Part shown: piece after piece, positions 23,786 to 35,830 of the stretch
Numbering within the stretch: position 1 is the stretch's first letter
Layout of the letters: the number at the start of each line of letters is the position of its first letter
Origin: Andrena cerasifolii
Taxonomy: Eukaryota > Arthropoda > Insecta > Hymenoptera > Andrenidae
Length of the DNA stretch: 64,000 nucleotides
NCBI RefSeq assembly: GCF_050908995.1
Contig: NC_135119.1
Location: 21,047,001 to 21,111,000, forward strand
Direction: 5' to 3'
Position numbers and translations under genes: made by a program
Notes under the pieces: model-generated
What the model was told of the DNA's origin: nothing
Database searches by the model: none
Seen by the model: only the letters and a program-made list of their open reading frames with translations

Positions 23786-25413
23786 TAAGTTTAAAATATG
23801 TTACACTGATGCATATGCAGTTTTTAACTTTTGATTAGGAAGTAAGAAAGGAAAGCAGTGGCATTTATTTTCCTTCACTGAGTCGATAGTAATATTATGA
23901 ATTAAATAAATGTGTTCTTAATTCAATCTGCGTAGAATTCTTTTACTTGTTATGCAACAGTAACATGTTACGACTGTTTGGTGGCTTTTTTAATTTCCTG
24001 AACGAGTTATTACAGTAATTTTGAAAATCAGCGAAGTAATCGTCGATACTTTCGGTGCCCATTTCTCTCTTTCTCGCACGTGCTGCTAATGGTTCATTCG
24101 ATAAAAGTAATCCGCTGCGACGTGAGGTAGATGTATTCAGTAAAGCTGAAACCATCGACGACCCGGCAGTCGGACGAATGGATCGAAATGGTCGTAGAAT
24201 TGTCTTCCCTAATGCATCGCGTCTATCGAGCGCCAGTAATCCTGGAATTTTCGGAAAACACACGACAACGGCATCGATCAGAGTCCGTTCCCGTGTATCT
24301 GGGTCAATGGGTCTCTTCCAGTGTTACAGTTTCGCTCGTATTTCGGCCAATCCTCGAATGTCGTTACGCAAACCATTTGCAAGTGAAACCCGTGACGTTC
24401 GTCTCTTCGTTCCCTCGCCCAGTGTCTGGAATAGTTTCGCATTATAACAGAAATATTTCCATTTGCGCAATTCGGTTTATCGTCGATGAGTAATTCCATC
24501 TTTCGAAACCTCAGATTTCACATTCTGCGATTTGGGAAACAATGAGGATCGAGTAAACAATGGGCGCTTCATCTTCAACTGGACGGTCTGAAATTATTCG
24601 CAAATTGTTTGTTTCGCGGAAAAAAAACTCGTTTCGAACTGAAATTCTGTTCTATGGAACGTGAAAATATAGTTTTTGTATTTTTTTTAACGAGCGCAGT
24701 TTACCTTTGATTTTCCAAATGGATGGACCAACGTTTTATTTTCAGATTCGAAGGAGTAGTGGTAATAATTATATGCAATGCACAAGCATCTATAAAAAAA
24801 TGTATTCATCCCCCTGAAAGCCTAAAAATATTAAGTATACCGTTTCATGACCCACAGAAACGACAGTTCTCACGGCATACTTCTCGAGACCTCTATAAAG
24901 ACGTTCGGAAAGAGACGCATATACGTTACAAGGCCGATGTAACAGGACACAGTGTTGAATCGGTGTCACTTTTATCTTCCGTGCTTGACGTGAAACACTT
25001 TTACGGATCTCCTTTGTGGGGGATACAGGTGCATTATGCATGCGTATCGGCTCTGATCGATGCGTCGAGAAAGGAATAAAGGGGCGGGCGGGGTGGGGCG
25101 TCGGAGCAGGGTGGCTGGCAGACAGTAAGGGAAGAATGAAACGGTGGAAAAGAAAAACTTTCATCGACGACCGGGGTCGTGGAGCGGCGGTAACTGCGAA
25201 AAAGGAACGTCACGTACGTGGCACCTGACTACCGCCAGGACATATCAAGGAGCGCTATCGTTGTCCCTCCTCCAGGAGTCGTTTCCACCCCATCGAGATC
25301 ACGACGAAAGTACCGCCCGCTAGTCGGCTAATTCCACTCCGCCCAGCCCCCCCTCGACCGCCTTTCTGTCCGTCTGCAAAGTATCTTGCTACGTGACGTC
25401 GTGGCCCGTGCAG
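23786..25413. other. Gene-free stretch
   Basis: Frames at 23943-24263 (minus), 24055-24493 (plus, two phases) and 24723-25164 (both strands) overlap one another and show no family signal. Nothing with terminal repeats or RNA structure was recognised. Confidence 0.45.
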
Positions 25414-25598
25414 TCAGAAGGAGGAACAGCCGGGGACGACTCCGTGGAAGATCTGCAGGGAGGACCTCCGGTGCCTTCGAGGAGCCTTACATCGACAGGA
25501 GACCCGTTGGACGCGGCCCAAAGCGTAACGAGGGCTTCCAGGACCCTGGCAAGGACGCGTGTTACCCTCCGGATACGTGGAACTGCCCCCTGGACCCT
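25414..25598 (+). other. Possible exon, unassigned
   Basis: A CAG acceptor-like site precedes 25414 (upstream pyrimidines are modest), and GTACGT, a reasonable donor, starts at 25599. In the phase reading GAG GAG CCT TAC ATC GAC, third positions are mostly C or G and the peptide runs EEPYIDRRPVGRGPKRNEGF, including a dibasic KR and later two cysteines. A second phase is also open and acidic at its start. I recognise no protein in any phase. This may be a GC-rich non-coding island rather than an exon. Confidence 0.13.
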
Positions 25599-28130
25599 GT
25601 ACGTCTCCGTCTATGAGGAGGTTCCTCCTCTGTAGATGGCTCTTGCGTGTCGGAAGACTGGCTCGTTTAGGGGTGGGTTCTAATTTTTGATGGTACGGAA
25701 ATAATTGTTGGCACGGTGGCTTGGGTGATGAATTGGGGTGGAAGAGGGACGTTCTTGATGTTGGGAAAGTTGGAAAAGGGAAGAGCGTGGGTTAAACTAC
25801 ATGAGAAGAGAAATTTGAACTGAAGGTAAATTTGATGACTCTGAAGGTAGGAGATAAGGAAAGTCGTGAATTTTAATTTAGTGCAGTTACACTTGAGGTT
25901 CTTGGATTTGGTTTCTCGAAGAGTCTCATCGCTTGGTCCCCCATTTCAGGCTGCGCCATCGTTTTGTTTCATTTGGTTGATCCCATATCACGCAAGATCC
26001 CCAACGGAAGCCTTTACAGTAGGTACATTATCATTGCCAAGATCCACATCTATTTGCTTCCTCTATTCCACTGGTAACTGCGGGATGCTTTATTTTCAGC
26101 GTGCTTAGTATTTCCTAACGAAATGGTGACGCTCGTAGAAAATGCACCCGGCACGTGCAACTTAATTTTTACGATAATACGGTGTCTGGATCTCTTCCCG
26201 ACCAACTTGCAGTCGTTTTAACCAATGCCCATTACACTTCACCGTGTTTCGCAGCTGCCCTAAATAAAGTTCTCCTTTAATATGGATGCTAATAAAAACG
26301 AACAGCCCGCTGTCTTCCTTTCTCGCGACCCGCCGTAGCCTGTAATGATGTTACTCGAGTTCAGAGACAGGGTTTATTCTCGCTGGCCCCCAAGTACGTG
26401 GTGGTCGGCGACGGTGGGTATCTACTTCGCGAAGCTTTTGCCGGTGTTTTATAAGCCTGATGAATGTGGATTAGACTTCTCAGGCGTCTCCACCCCGCCC
26501 TTTCCCCTCCCTGCCTGCCGTTTTGTCTCTGGAGCCCCTTGCTTCTCTTCCTTTTCCTCCTCTTCTTTGTCAATCGTCCCCTTCCTTCGCTTCCCTTTCA
26601 AACCCTGTTACCTCTCTCCGTCGTCGTTGCTTTCTTCCTCTTCTTTCTCCACCTCCCCTCCCTCCCCCTTCTCCCTCGTTCACCCCCGGCCGTTCGTTCG
26701 ACGCGAAACTCCTTCGAAATTATGCAGATCCAACATCCTCGGTACCGTTCTCTCGTGCCGGTCGGGCGAAAAGCTAATTTTTGCGCTAACCATCCGACTT
26801 CGAAGATAAATGTTGGTCGACGGCACTCCATTTCAAGGAGGAAGAAGCTGATCGACGTTCCTTTGTCCGTATTTGAATATCGAAGGTCGCGCGAAACACT
26901 TTCCAGCTGGCTTTCGGAATAGTCTCTAGGGGGGATGGTTCGTTTGCGTGTCGATCCGATCACGTGACCGTTCCGCTCTGCTATCTTTCGAATTGTGCTT
27001 TTAGTCATTTATGGGTTTAAATTACGACGAGTAATTTGAGAAAGGAACGCCAGAGGAAATTAGCGAACGCTTACAATGTACGCTTTACGTACAATTTTCA
27101 CCCATCGGAATTAAAACTTGCGTCCACCCTGTACCAACATAAAAACGTATCACCCTAGAATGACAGATATAAAATCGTCCAACATTTCCCTCCGCAGGCC
27201 GTTCTCCTCTGCCTCCGTTCAGGCGGAAATCGTGGCCCGTTTCTCTTCCTAAAATCGGCCCGCAGCAGCGAGGAACAAAGGGCCATTTTCACTGAAATAA
27301 GCAGGAATCGTCGTCTTTGAATCGTCTTGCGTGAAATTAAATTATCGATTCAACGGAGCGGCGGGCGGCTGACCGTGGTGTGTCTGAAAAAGACGTGTCG
27401 CCCCGGGGAAGGCGTGTCAGCATTTTCACGGCGAATATTTGGTAATTTCGCCGGTGCACCGGTCGAGGGCGGGTGGAGGGGCGGCTAAAAGGGAGACAGT
27501 AGTCCAGCGAGCGGGAATGATGTAATTACGTAGTTAGCGAGACCTCACGTAACGGCTTGACATCTGTCTTCTGCTTCAAGAGCCGTTCTAACCGGCATCT
27601 GCTGGTGTCGCCCACTTCGCGTTTCAAGAAGCATTTTTCATCCGACCAGATACCGAGTTCCTCGTTATTTCCTAGAAAGATTAGAACCGGGCGGCAGGAG
27701 AAAAATGAAGAACGAGGAGGATTGCCTGGCTCCCTAATTACGGCGCGATCGTGGGGAAAGCTGCATCTTACGTTCGCGTCGGCTAGGTCGCTCGGCGAGG
27801 GCGACGTTTAGGACGAGGACGAATTTGGGAGATGCTGACTATTTTGTGTCGAATGCTTTGACACTGGGTCGAGAGAATTAAAGCGGTTGTTTTTGGCGTG
27901 CTTTTAGTATCTCTTGTAGAACGAGGAGCTACGAAAGGGTGGTTTAAATTATCTGCGTAGGTTCTCTTGGAAGAGAATTTTTATTTAGTCTATTTTGACC
28001 CTTGACGTGATTTTCTTGGTGCAGATACTGGAAGGAGCTCCTATATTAGATTTTGATATTGGGATGATCGAATTGTAAGCTCTATATTCTTCTAAAGAAG
28101 TGGTGCTAATGAGCAATAAGTAACAGAACA
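25599..28130. other. Gene-free stretch with pyrimidine-rich block
   Basis: 26470-26700 is a C/T-rich block (on the other strand A/G-rich) that opens frames in several phases, giving proline/serine/phenylalanine-rich nonsense products. 27200-27800 is GC-richer. No credible gene or element with borders was found. Confidence 0.45.
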
Positions 28131-28132
28131 TA

Positions 28133-28639
28133 CAGTGGCGTGCAGCACCATATAAAATCGCATAACTTTTTTAAAATTAATCCAAACGACTTGAGTTTTT
28201 TCAGAAGATAGAAGAATTAGTTTGCTAAGTGACGTGATTCGTCGTTTTAAAAAAAAAGTAGAAAAGGTCGTTTTTTAAACTTTTTTTATGAGCCTGTAAC
28301 GAAAATTCAAAAACCCATTTGTAGATTTAAGTAAGTTATATACGTACCTAAAATTTCATCAAAAGCGGTCAACGTTGCTCTGAGTTATAACCGCTTAAAT
28401 ATCGCAGAATAAGGTCGAAAATTGCGAAATTCACGAAATCAGCAAAAAAAAGTTTAAAAAACGACCTTTTCTTTTTTTTTTTGCTATTCCAACCAAGTGC
28501 ATTTTTTCCAAACGACGAATCACGTCACTTAGCAAACTAATCCTTCTAGCTTCTCAAAAAAAAAACTCAAGTCGTTTGGATTAAGTTTAAAAAAGTTATG
28601 CGATTTTAAAGGGTGGCCGAATACTTTTGCACGCCACTG
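28133..28639. mobile_element. Palindromic Tc1/mariner-type MITE, about 0.5 kb
   Basis: The left tip CAGTGGCGTGCA and right tip TGCACGCCACTG are perfect mirror images, flanked by TA on both sides (28131-28132 and 28640-28641). Beyond the tips, long arms also pair: ATCGCATAAC, CCAAACGACTTGAG and GCTAAGTGACGTGATTCGTCG each recur in reverse complement on the right. CAGTGGCG tips with a TA duplication are typical of Tc1/mariner MITEs. The central part is about 150 bp and has no coding capacity. Confidence 0.9.
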
Positions 28640-28678
28640 TATATCATTTATTCTTAAAGTATTCATAATATTGCCATA

Positions 28679-29026
28679 AGGGGTTAGGCCACCTTGGACG
28701 AAGCAAAGTTATTGTCATTTTCGGCAATTGTTTTGAGGGAGCTAATGAAATAAAATAAATAATTCAACATGGAGCCTGTTATTGTACAACTCTTGACGGA
28801 AAAAGTCGTATTTTTTTTCGTTCAAAATATCATCGGTGGAACCGTGATACGCAACACATTGCCGGGTGACGTTTTCCACGGTGTTTAATCTCGCGGCTAT
28901 ACCGTCGGACCTAGAATCAAAAAGTTTTATTTTCTACATGCCTAAAACTGAAGTTTTAACGTTTTAGCCTTTAAACACCGTGGGAAATGCCTATAACTTT
29001 GCTTCGTCCACGGTGGCCTAACCCCT
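28679..29026. mobile_element. Non-autonomous TIR element, 'AGGGGTTA' family, copy 2
   Basis: The left end AGGGGTTAGGCCACCTTGGA, continuing CGAAGCAAAGTTAT, is mirrored at the right end with a single mismatch over about 34 bp. TA flanks both ends (28677-28678 and 29027-29028). The left flank is CATA, not TTAA, which points to a TA rather than TTAA duplication for this family. It starts only 38 bp after the TA duplication of the preceding MITE. The interior (348 bp in total) holds no frame of note. Confidence 0.88.
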
Positions 29027-29028
29027 TA

Positions 29029-31506
29029 AGGGAGCACACAATTAAGCCCAGATTGTAGAACAGAACTCGAACTCTTATTGCAGTTCCAATTACAGAACAT
29101 ACGTGCTACTTCTCGAAAATGATTAAAGAGAGATCACGCGAGGAGTACTGGCGTAGTATCTAACAATTGCCAGCGAGTAATCCGAGTCTCCTTTGTATCG
29201 TACAGACCATAGCTACGTTGCATGATAATTCACGCAGCAAATTCTTTCGAAGCTCCTCCCTTTATTCGAGTTAACAATTTCCCAATAGGATTGCTTCGCC
29301 CGACATTGTACCCTGTTCCCTCGCGCCAGGCCGCCTCGCTTTTTCTCCCTCGCCCATTCCTTCCCGAAGAGAATTTACCTCTCCATTCAGCAGAAATTGC
29401 CCGCCTTAAGATTCCGGCTCCGCAAGAACGTCGTAAGGACGCCGCGTAATTAATATCGGACCATCACGCCGCATTACCTTCGGCCGCGTTTAAAAGGCTA
29501 GTTAGCGTTAAGTTATAACGCGGAGGACACGAATTCGTGGCCGTGCAGACGCAGCCCGCCGCCCATGTTTGTCCCTTTGTTCGGCCGCGTTGGTTTTTAC
29601 CGTATCGCTGCCGGGGCGATTATGCGATCGAACAATTAAGTATGATTACTTGTCAGTGACTCATGCATACATGCATGAAGTGGCTAAGAGCTGGCCGTAT
29701 AATCATTAGCATAATGATTAGCATAATTAATGCCGCTGGGGGGGTTAGTTTGCCGCGTTATCGTCAATAATTAATGCTGACTTATCTCCGGCACGGTGAT
29801 AATATAGCGCGCATTAGGACTAGCCTTGGGAGTATTAGGAACTCGGCTGGCTGGTGCTCTGCTGCAGAAACCATTACAAAACTGGTCCCTTTGTTGATCC
29901 CGTATTTGCCTGCAGAATCCAGTCCCAGTTTCTACTGTCCCTGGAAATTTCGACATCGATTTCAATGGGTCTGGAGAGGATTGACTGTGGGAAGTTGTTA
30001 TTAATTCCGCAGTGATGCTTCAAGGGTGGAAGCACAAAATAGAGGGGGGTACGTGGCCATATGTTCACACAGTTTCGATATTTAAGTTCTAAGGAATTTT
30101 AATTTGTGATGGCTAGAATAATTTAGTCACGGAGCGGTTGTAACGCTTCGCTTATTTATTATTTATTAAACCTTAGTTATCCTATGCCAATCTCGTCGAT
30201 TTAGCCCTTGACGTATTGGTACATATAAAACATTTGTCTCGGACTAACACAGTATTTTCAAAAATTGGTGCAGTCGAAGAAGTATGTGGCTCTTAGAGAT
30301 TAGGATGAATTTAATTTAACAACTCACGGCCCCTCGTAATTTAGAATTATTATACTTCACGTCGAAGGAATAATAGTCGGTCATCAAAGTGTTACAGGCT
30401 TGTTAATTCTTCCACGGGGAAGACAGTTTCTAAAGAAAAAGTGCGTCTTGAATGACGCTGGCCCATTCTTTTTGAGAAAGCGGAAGCTATAAGGCGCCGT
30501 AATTTCCTTCGTATTTAGTAGACGGAAATACGCAATGAATCTTCGCAACGAGAATGGGGAAGTAATCACTCATGGGGCGGCACAGAATAACTGTACCGTG
30601 CAGCTTTTGATCTTTCTCTTCGACGAGGAAAATCTATTAGCTTTCAAGATTGATCACCCGTCGAACATGATCTGACAATGAGTAAGAAGTAAACATCGAC
30701 GAAGGAGCTTTCCCCGACTCTGCTTGCTAATTAATTTTCATGCTGTTTCCACTCAGCAGTGACGTAACGTGAGCGATAGCTTCTATCGAACAATGATAAG
30801 AGTCACGTTTTGGACGTTAATTGTTTCGCTACCCTGAATAATTATCTGCTAGTCCGTTGGGGATAATTGGCGCCGATTGGAGGGTACGACTTGGAGCTGG
30901 TATTATGTAATGGCCCGTTAATATAAAGTTCCCCAGTTTCGAAGGATACTCAAACTTTCTTTCGCTTCCTTTATGTTTCTCGGTCAATAGTCTGTTCTCG
31001 TTTCTTTTTTGTTAAGAATGTCTTTCTTCTGTTGGCTATCAAAACACTGCGCTATTTAGTACTCTATTCCTCTTTTGGTTATACTCTATTTTCTTTTTCA
31101 TTTCAAGCCTATTTTTGTCTCTGTTACTTTTTCCTTTGACTTACTATCTTTCACAGCATGTTTCCTTTTTTCGTGCTTAATAGCTATCATCCATTTTTCT
31201 TTATTTAGTTCCCCAGCTTAATTCAGAAAAGTATTAATTCATCAATTGTTTATTGTCGGCTGGTATCGCTGTGTTATTGATTTATACATTTCTTGAAACA
31301 TTTAGTTGCATCAGTTGTTTTATTCATCTCAGAGGATGCAATTCTAAAGTTCAGTATGAATTTATGTTTCGTGAAGGACCACAGTTATTTCCAGTTGTGT
31401 CGTTGTAATTTAAAGTTGAACTTCTATGGATGAAATGTGTATTTCAGTGGAAATAAATATCATATGGCGTAACAGTTATCATAGGACGAGCTGGACGATA
31501 TCCATA
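29029..31506. other. Gene-free stretch
   Basis: 29260-29620 and 29770-30060 are GC-richer, with short frames on both strands that match nothing recognised. 30950-31330 is T-rich. A homeodomain/POU-like word cluster at 29695-29735 is listed separately. Confidence 0.45.
29695..29735. promoter_or_regulatory. Cluster of ATTAGCAT/TAATTA words
   Basis: Within about 40 bases the sequence has AATCATTAGCATAATGATTAGCATAATTAATG, broken here as AATCATTAGCATA, ATGATTAGCAT and AATTAATG. ATTAGCAT resembles octamer-type sites of POU proteins, and TAAT is the homeodomain core. AT-rich sequence makes such words by chance, so this is only a candidate transcription-factor platform. Confidence 0.2.
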
Positions 31507-31514
31507 ATTGAAAC

Positions 31515-32151
31515 TAGGGTTTGTCGCTTTTTAAAAACCGGGTTTAAAAACCGGTTTTTAATTATGAATTTGTGAAATTCGAAAACCGGGTTTTAATTTT
31601 AAAAACCCGGTTTTATATATTAGAATTAATATGCAGAAATTAATTAATTAATTAGAAACGTTAACAAGCATATTGTAGTATGTAACAGTTTACTCATTAC
31701 TGTAAAACTGTATTTATGAGTTAATATTTTCTGAAGAAAAATACTAGATGGAATAAAGATTTATAATTTGGTACCACTGTAAAAAATTTATATTTTGTGC
31801 AGATTTTAGTTTTTTTTCTTCATTTGGTTTTGTATGCAGTCTATTTTATTGTGTTATATTTTTGTAGATCCATAAATGTTAAATGAACTAAAAAATTGTA
31901 CGGATTTCAGTTAATTTAATTTTTATTTATTTATTTGATTTTGTATAGATACAGTATATTTTATTTTGTTATATTTTTGTAATTCCATAAATATTAACGA
32001 AACTGAACATTTTTAAAATAAGTATACAAATTTTTGAATATTTTAATTATATATTTTTTGTAAAAATTCGAAAACCGGTTTAACCGATTTTTTGGGAATA
32101 GTGGAATTCGAAAACCTGTTTTTTCAAAAGTCGGTTTCTGTATAAACCCTA
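31515..32151. mobile_element. Non-autonomous hAT element with 8-bp duplication
   Basis: The left end TAGGGTTTGTCGCTTTTTAA and the right end (minus strand TAGGGTTTATACAGAAACC) share TAGGGTTT. Flanks are ATTGAAAC (31507-31514) and ATTCAAAC (32152-32159), an 8-bp duplication with one mismatch, as expected for hAT. Subterminal AAAACCGG / CCGGTTTT words are repeated many times at both ends, a normal hAT feature. The 637-bp interior is very AT-rich and non-coding. Confidence 0.82.
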
Positions 32152-32159
32152 ATTCAAAC

Positions 32160-33948
32160 TGAATCTAAGGAATGCCGATGGAAGGCATGCTGGCGAAGCC
32201 TGAGAACCGTACAAATTGACATAAAAGAAAATGCGATGATAACGAGAATTACATTTCCATTGCAGAACTATCGTAATGCAATGCTCTGAATGATCACCAG
32301 CTCTCCGCGCAGAAAATGATTCATAGCCGACGGGACAAAGAATTGGAGTAATCACGGAATAACGTGGCCGCTGTTATTTCAGGATAATGCGGAAGTTTTT
32401 AAAGCTTGAATATCATTTGCGCATTAAGATGCAGCCGGATGTAATTTCCGAGATGGCGAGGACGCGTCTTGCTTGTCTGGCATTCTAAGAAGTTGCAAAT
32501 GGTACAAATTCCCCGCGGATTCCAACGCCCCAGGCGATGAAAATGTTTCGGGATTTGAATACTTCATCATCGTATTATCATATTCAAATACTAACAACAG
32601 AGCCTGAGAGGCGTTTACATTAAGAAAATCAATCGCCATTGATTAATGTAAACCAGGAGACTCTTCAATTCCTCCAAGTCGCGCTGTGCAACAATTTTAA
32701 ACCCGGCATATGAAAGAACCTAGAAAACTGAAAGATATTCATAAACATAAGACACACGGAGACAACAATCCAGTACAGCGCAAGAAAAATCTGTCACATC
32801 GTTCCGCACCAAATCGATCATATTTTCCACTTGCTGCCACGGATTTCGATGAAACTGAAGTATGATATAATTCACGCGAAATTAGGGGGGGTTTAAGTCA
32901 TCGTCTCTTTGGTTTCGAATTTGTTTCGAAAATACAGGTCCTGAAAGTTTGCCATCTTTGCCCGTTAATGTACTACAATGAATACGTGGAGCTCTATCCT
33001 CTACTACATCCCAACTCGTTGTACGTTGCACCGTGTATTATCTCCGTCAACTGACACGACGTCCTAACAAGGGGGGCCACGTTGAAGGGGGTCAGAGCGA
33101 CAGGTGTGCCTGGTTGTTGCTAAAGATTCGTCAGGGGGAAGGGCTACGTCCGATAGCAAAGGTGAATGTAGGAGAGAGCCACGACGTCTCGCAGTAATTA
33201 GGCAGGCTAATCACCCCCGGGCATGTTATCTTAATGGCCGCCGTTATGCTGTGACATCACAACTACCCCCTGTCTGCCGGTAGTTTAATTGCTCCGATAG
33301 GTTCGTGCGCCACTCCGCTGTAGAGTATCAGGCCAATGTCGATGGGCTTCCTACAATGGGCGCCCTGTACGCTGTTCCGGTTCCGTATCAACCGTGAAAA
33401 CGTCCTTGCACCGGGATCGGGATTTAGCTTGTAGATGGTGCGAGAACAACCCCATAGCTGGACGCCATCATTCCGCGATCGCCTACGCCCTAGAATCGAC
33501 GCGTTTGCGTCTTGGAAGCAATTGCACCGCGGTGACTGCTTGTTTAATATGAAGCACAGCAGGAATATATAATACTTTTTCTTAATTATTATTGGACCTT
33601 GAACGACGAATAGTTTGATATTTGATCACGCGTTGGATGCAGAGTCCACTTTACTCCATAATTTCATTTACATATGTACATGCATATGGTGTCAAGCGCA
33701 GTTGGAAAGCATCTTTATGTACTTCCACCTCATTTTGATTTCACATTTTTTTATATTCTAATTATTATTATCTTCTACTCTTTTGTGATTTATTTGATTT
33801 CATGTACTTGGTGTAATTTTTTTACTGTTTCGAAATTTTTTTATGGGGATCTCACTTCTTTTTACAAAGATAATTTGCATAGGGAATGACTTCAGATAAC
33901 TTTTAATATTAAAACTTACAAACTATCACGGGACAGAATTAAGGATAA
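32160..33948. other. Gene-free stretch
   Basis: Short frames only (such as 32149-32355 and 32424-32639 on minus, 33674-33889 on plus); the last is a T-rich membrane-like translation of AT-rich DNA. No element borders were recognised. Confidence 0.45.
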
Positions 33949-34097
33949 ATATTGCAGGTGTGATGAGACATTAATGAAATAAGTTTCAGGTTAGGTTGGA
34001 ATAGCCGTGCGACGAGTAAATGATAGCGGTAGCGACAGTCGACATATACAGGGTATCTTTCATGTACTTGGCGTCGAGACGCTACCGCATCTCTAGA
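33949..34097 (-). repeat. 150-bp interspersed repeat with hairpin, copy 2
   Basis: The reverse complement matches 15943-16092 with five transitions and no indels visible over about 150 bp. The same hairpin is present at 34026-34088, with both stem arms GCGGTAGCG / CGCTACCGC intact. Flanking sequence differs from copy 1 apart from a vague resemblance just beyond 34097. Confidence 0.85.
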
Positions 34098-35505
34098 TTT
34101 CCAATCCATATAAACATCCCCGTGCACCCGCGTTCTTTACCAAAACCATAATTCCTCCACTTGCAATCGTTCACAATGCTACCTAACGCTACCTTCTAAA
34201 AAGGTGAAATGCAATAAACCGAACACACTAACGCTTCGCCTCAACATTCATTCGATTTCGCACGACGCTCGCGCGCATAACCTCAGACAGGGTTACATAA
34301 ACGAGTTCGCGTTTAACCACGACATAATATTATCCACCCCGTCGTCCTTCCCTTCCGTTCCCAGGCATCCCGGCATCCCCCTTTCTGCACGAATCAAACG
34401 TAACGCCGCAAGTGCACGCAGATTCGCGATAAAGCACGCAACCGCGGCCGCTTCTTTCGCGCCAGGATCATTCCGCGTGGCTCGGCGGGCAAGAAACGCG
34501 AGACGTCTCCGCAACAATGCAAATAAGAAGAGATACAGCATCTTGTTCTCCTGGCGTCTCGCTCGTCGCATTAGACGGTGACGCTGCTCGTCGCCCTCCC
34601 AGGAAAGATAAATCGCCGTGGCCCCGGCTAAATGAGTACACGTGGGAAAGCAATTCCGTGTCTAGAGCTGTCTCTGAAGCACGACGGTTGTTCCGCGCCC
34701 GTGTCCCCCGTTTTCCGCCTGTCGCCGTCGCGATTAATCCGCAGTCATTGAATCTCGACGGATTTTACAGGGGGATTAAGACGTATCCGTCGACACGTAA
34801 AAACGGCACCGCCCATCCCCCGGCGCGGCCCGGTCGGCGACGAGCGACTTGGTTACACGTAAACGCAATTAACTCGAAACTAGAGAGGAAACCAGGTCAG
34901 ACGTAACGCGGGGCGACAAGGGACCGGGCAACGTGGCCCCCCGAAACTCCGAACGGAGGCCCCCGCCCCCCCCCTCCTTTCCGACAATTCTCCAGGCCCC
35001 GTAAGGACGGATCGTTAGGTTAGACGCTGCGGAATTGTTTACACAGCCAGCTAACGTTGACGCTGCGAGGCTGCTCGCGCTGAAACGTGGGCGCTACTTT
35101 CGGGGCACCGACGAGGGGAGCTGTGCTAATACCATTTGCAGCTCGACTTTGCCGCTCGAGTGTAAATCGGGGCTGAAGATACGGGGGTTTGATGTCAATA
35201 GCGTCTTCTGGAGGTAGCCGTGGTGCGGGTTTCGTTTGAAAGATTTCTTTCGGGGGTCTTTGCCTCGAGAGAGACGTGGGGATGCTTGTGACGGGCGTTC
35301 AGAGGCTATGGACACAGCGATACCTACCCACTGCAGGATTGCTGTGCAGGAATAGGTTTGTTAATTGTGCAGGATGGGGAGCCAGGTGGGATTTTAATAA
35401 ATTAGCTAGACGCGTTGAGTTGTCCTTAGTGGAGTTTGATTTTGTTATTATTTTTCAGAATTCTTCAATCTGATTTGCTCGCATTAAGTGTACTTACATA
35501 TATCA
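34098..35505. other. Gene-free GC-rich island
   Basis: 34330-35300 is GC-rich, includes a run of C around 34966-34974, and has overlapping frames on both strands (34204-34581, 34293-34571, 34517-34906). Arginine/proline-rich translations are typical of CpG-rich non-coding DNA. No protein family is recognised. Confidence 0.45.
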
Positions 35506-35517
35506 GGGAGCAGTGGT

Positions 35518-35830
35518 ATATTATATATGTATATATATAAAATCGTTGGGTTAGTCACCGATTCATCAACGTTCAGCCCAAACCGCTGAACCTAGAAACA
35601 TGAAATTTTGGGAGTAGGTATATTTCTTTTACGACGTAGGTGCTCGATACCAAAGAATTTTTTTAAATTCCATCCCAAGGGGGTGATAAGGGGTAAAATG
35701 TATTTTCTGGGACTCCTTAATATCTCCTAGGCCCGATTAGATATCTACTTGGTCTTTACTTACAGTGGCTACCCACACAAATGGCTGAAAACCAACATAT
35801 ACACATATAAATGTTAGTTAAGCACACGTT
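35518..35830 (+). repeat. Probable interspersed repeat fragment
   Basis: It starts with a TATATATATAAAATCG-type stretch and continues 'CAGCCCAAACCGCTGAACCT', 'GAAACATGAAATTTTGGGAG' and 'CCAAGGGGGTGATAAGGGGT'. Wording of this type is familiar to me from insect interspersed repeats, often Helitron-like. Only one copy lies in this window, so repeat status is from memory and borders are approximate. Confidence 0.4.

Noticed and set aside
26345..26922. Frames of 154 and 152 codons
   Set aside because: They run through a C/T-rich block and translate to proline/serine/phenylalanine-rich low-complexity sequence in more than one phase.
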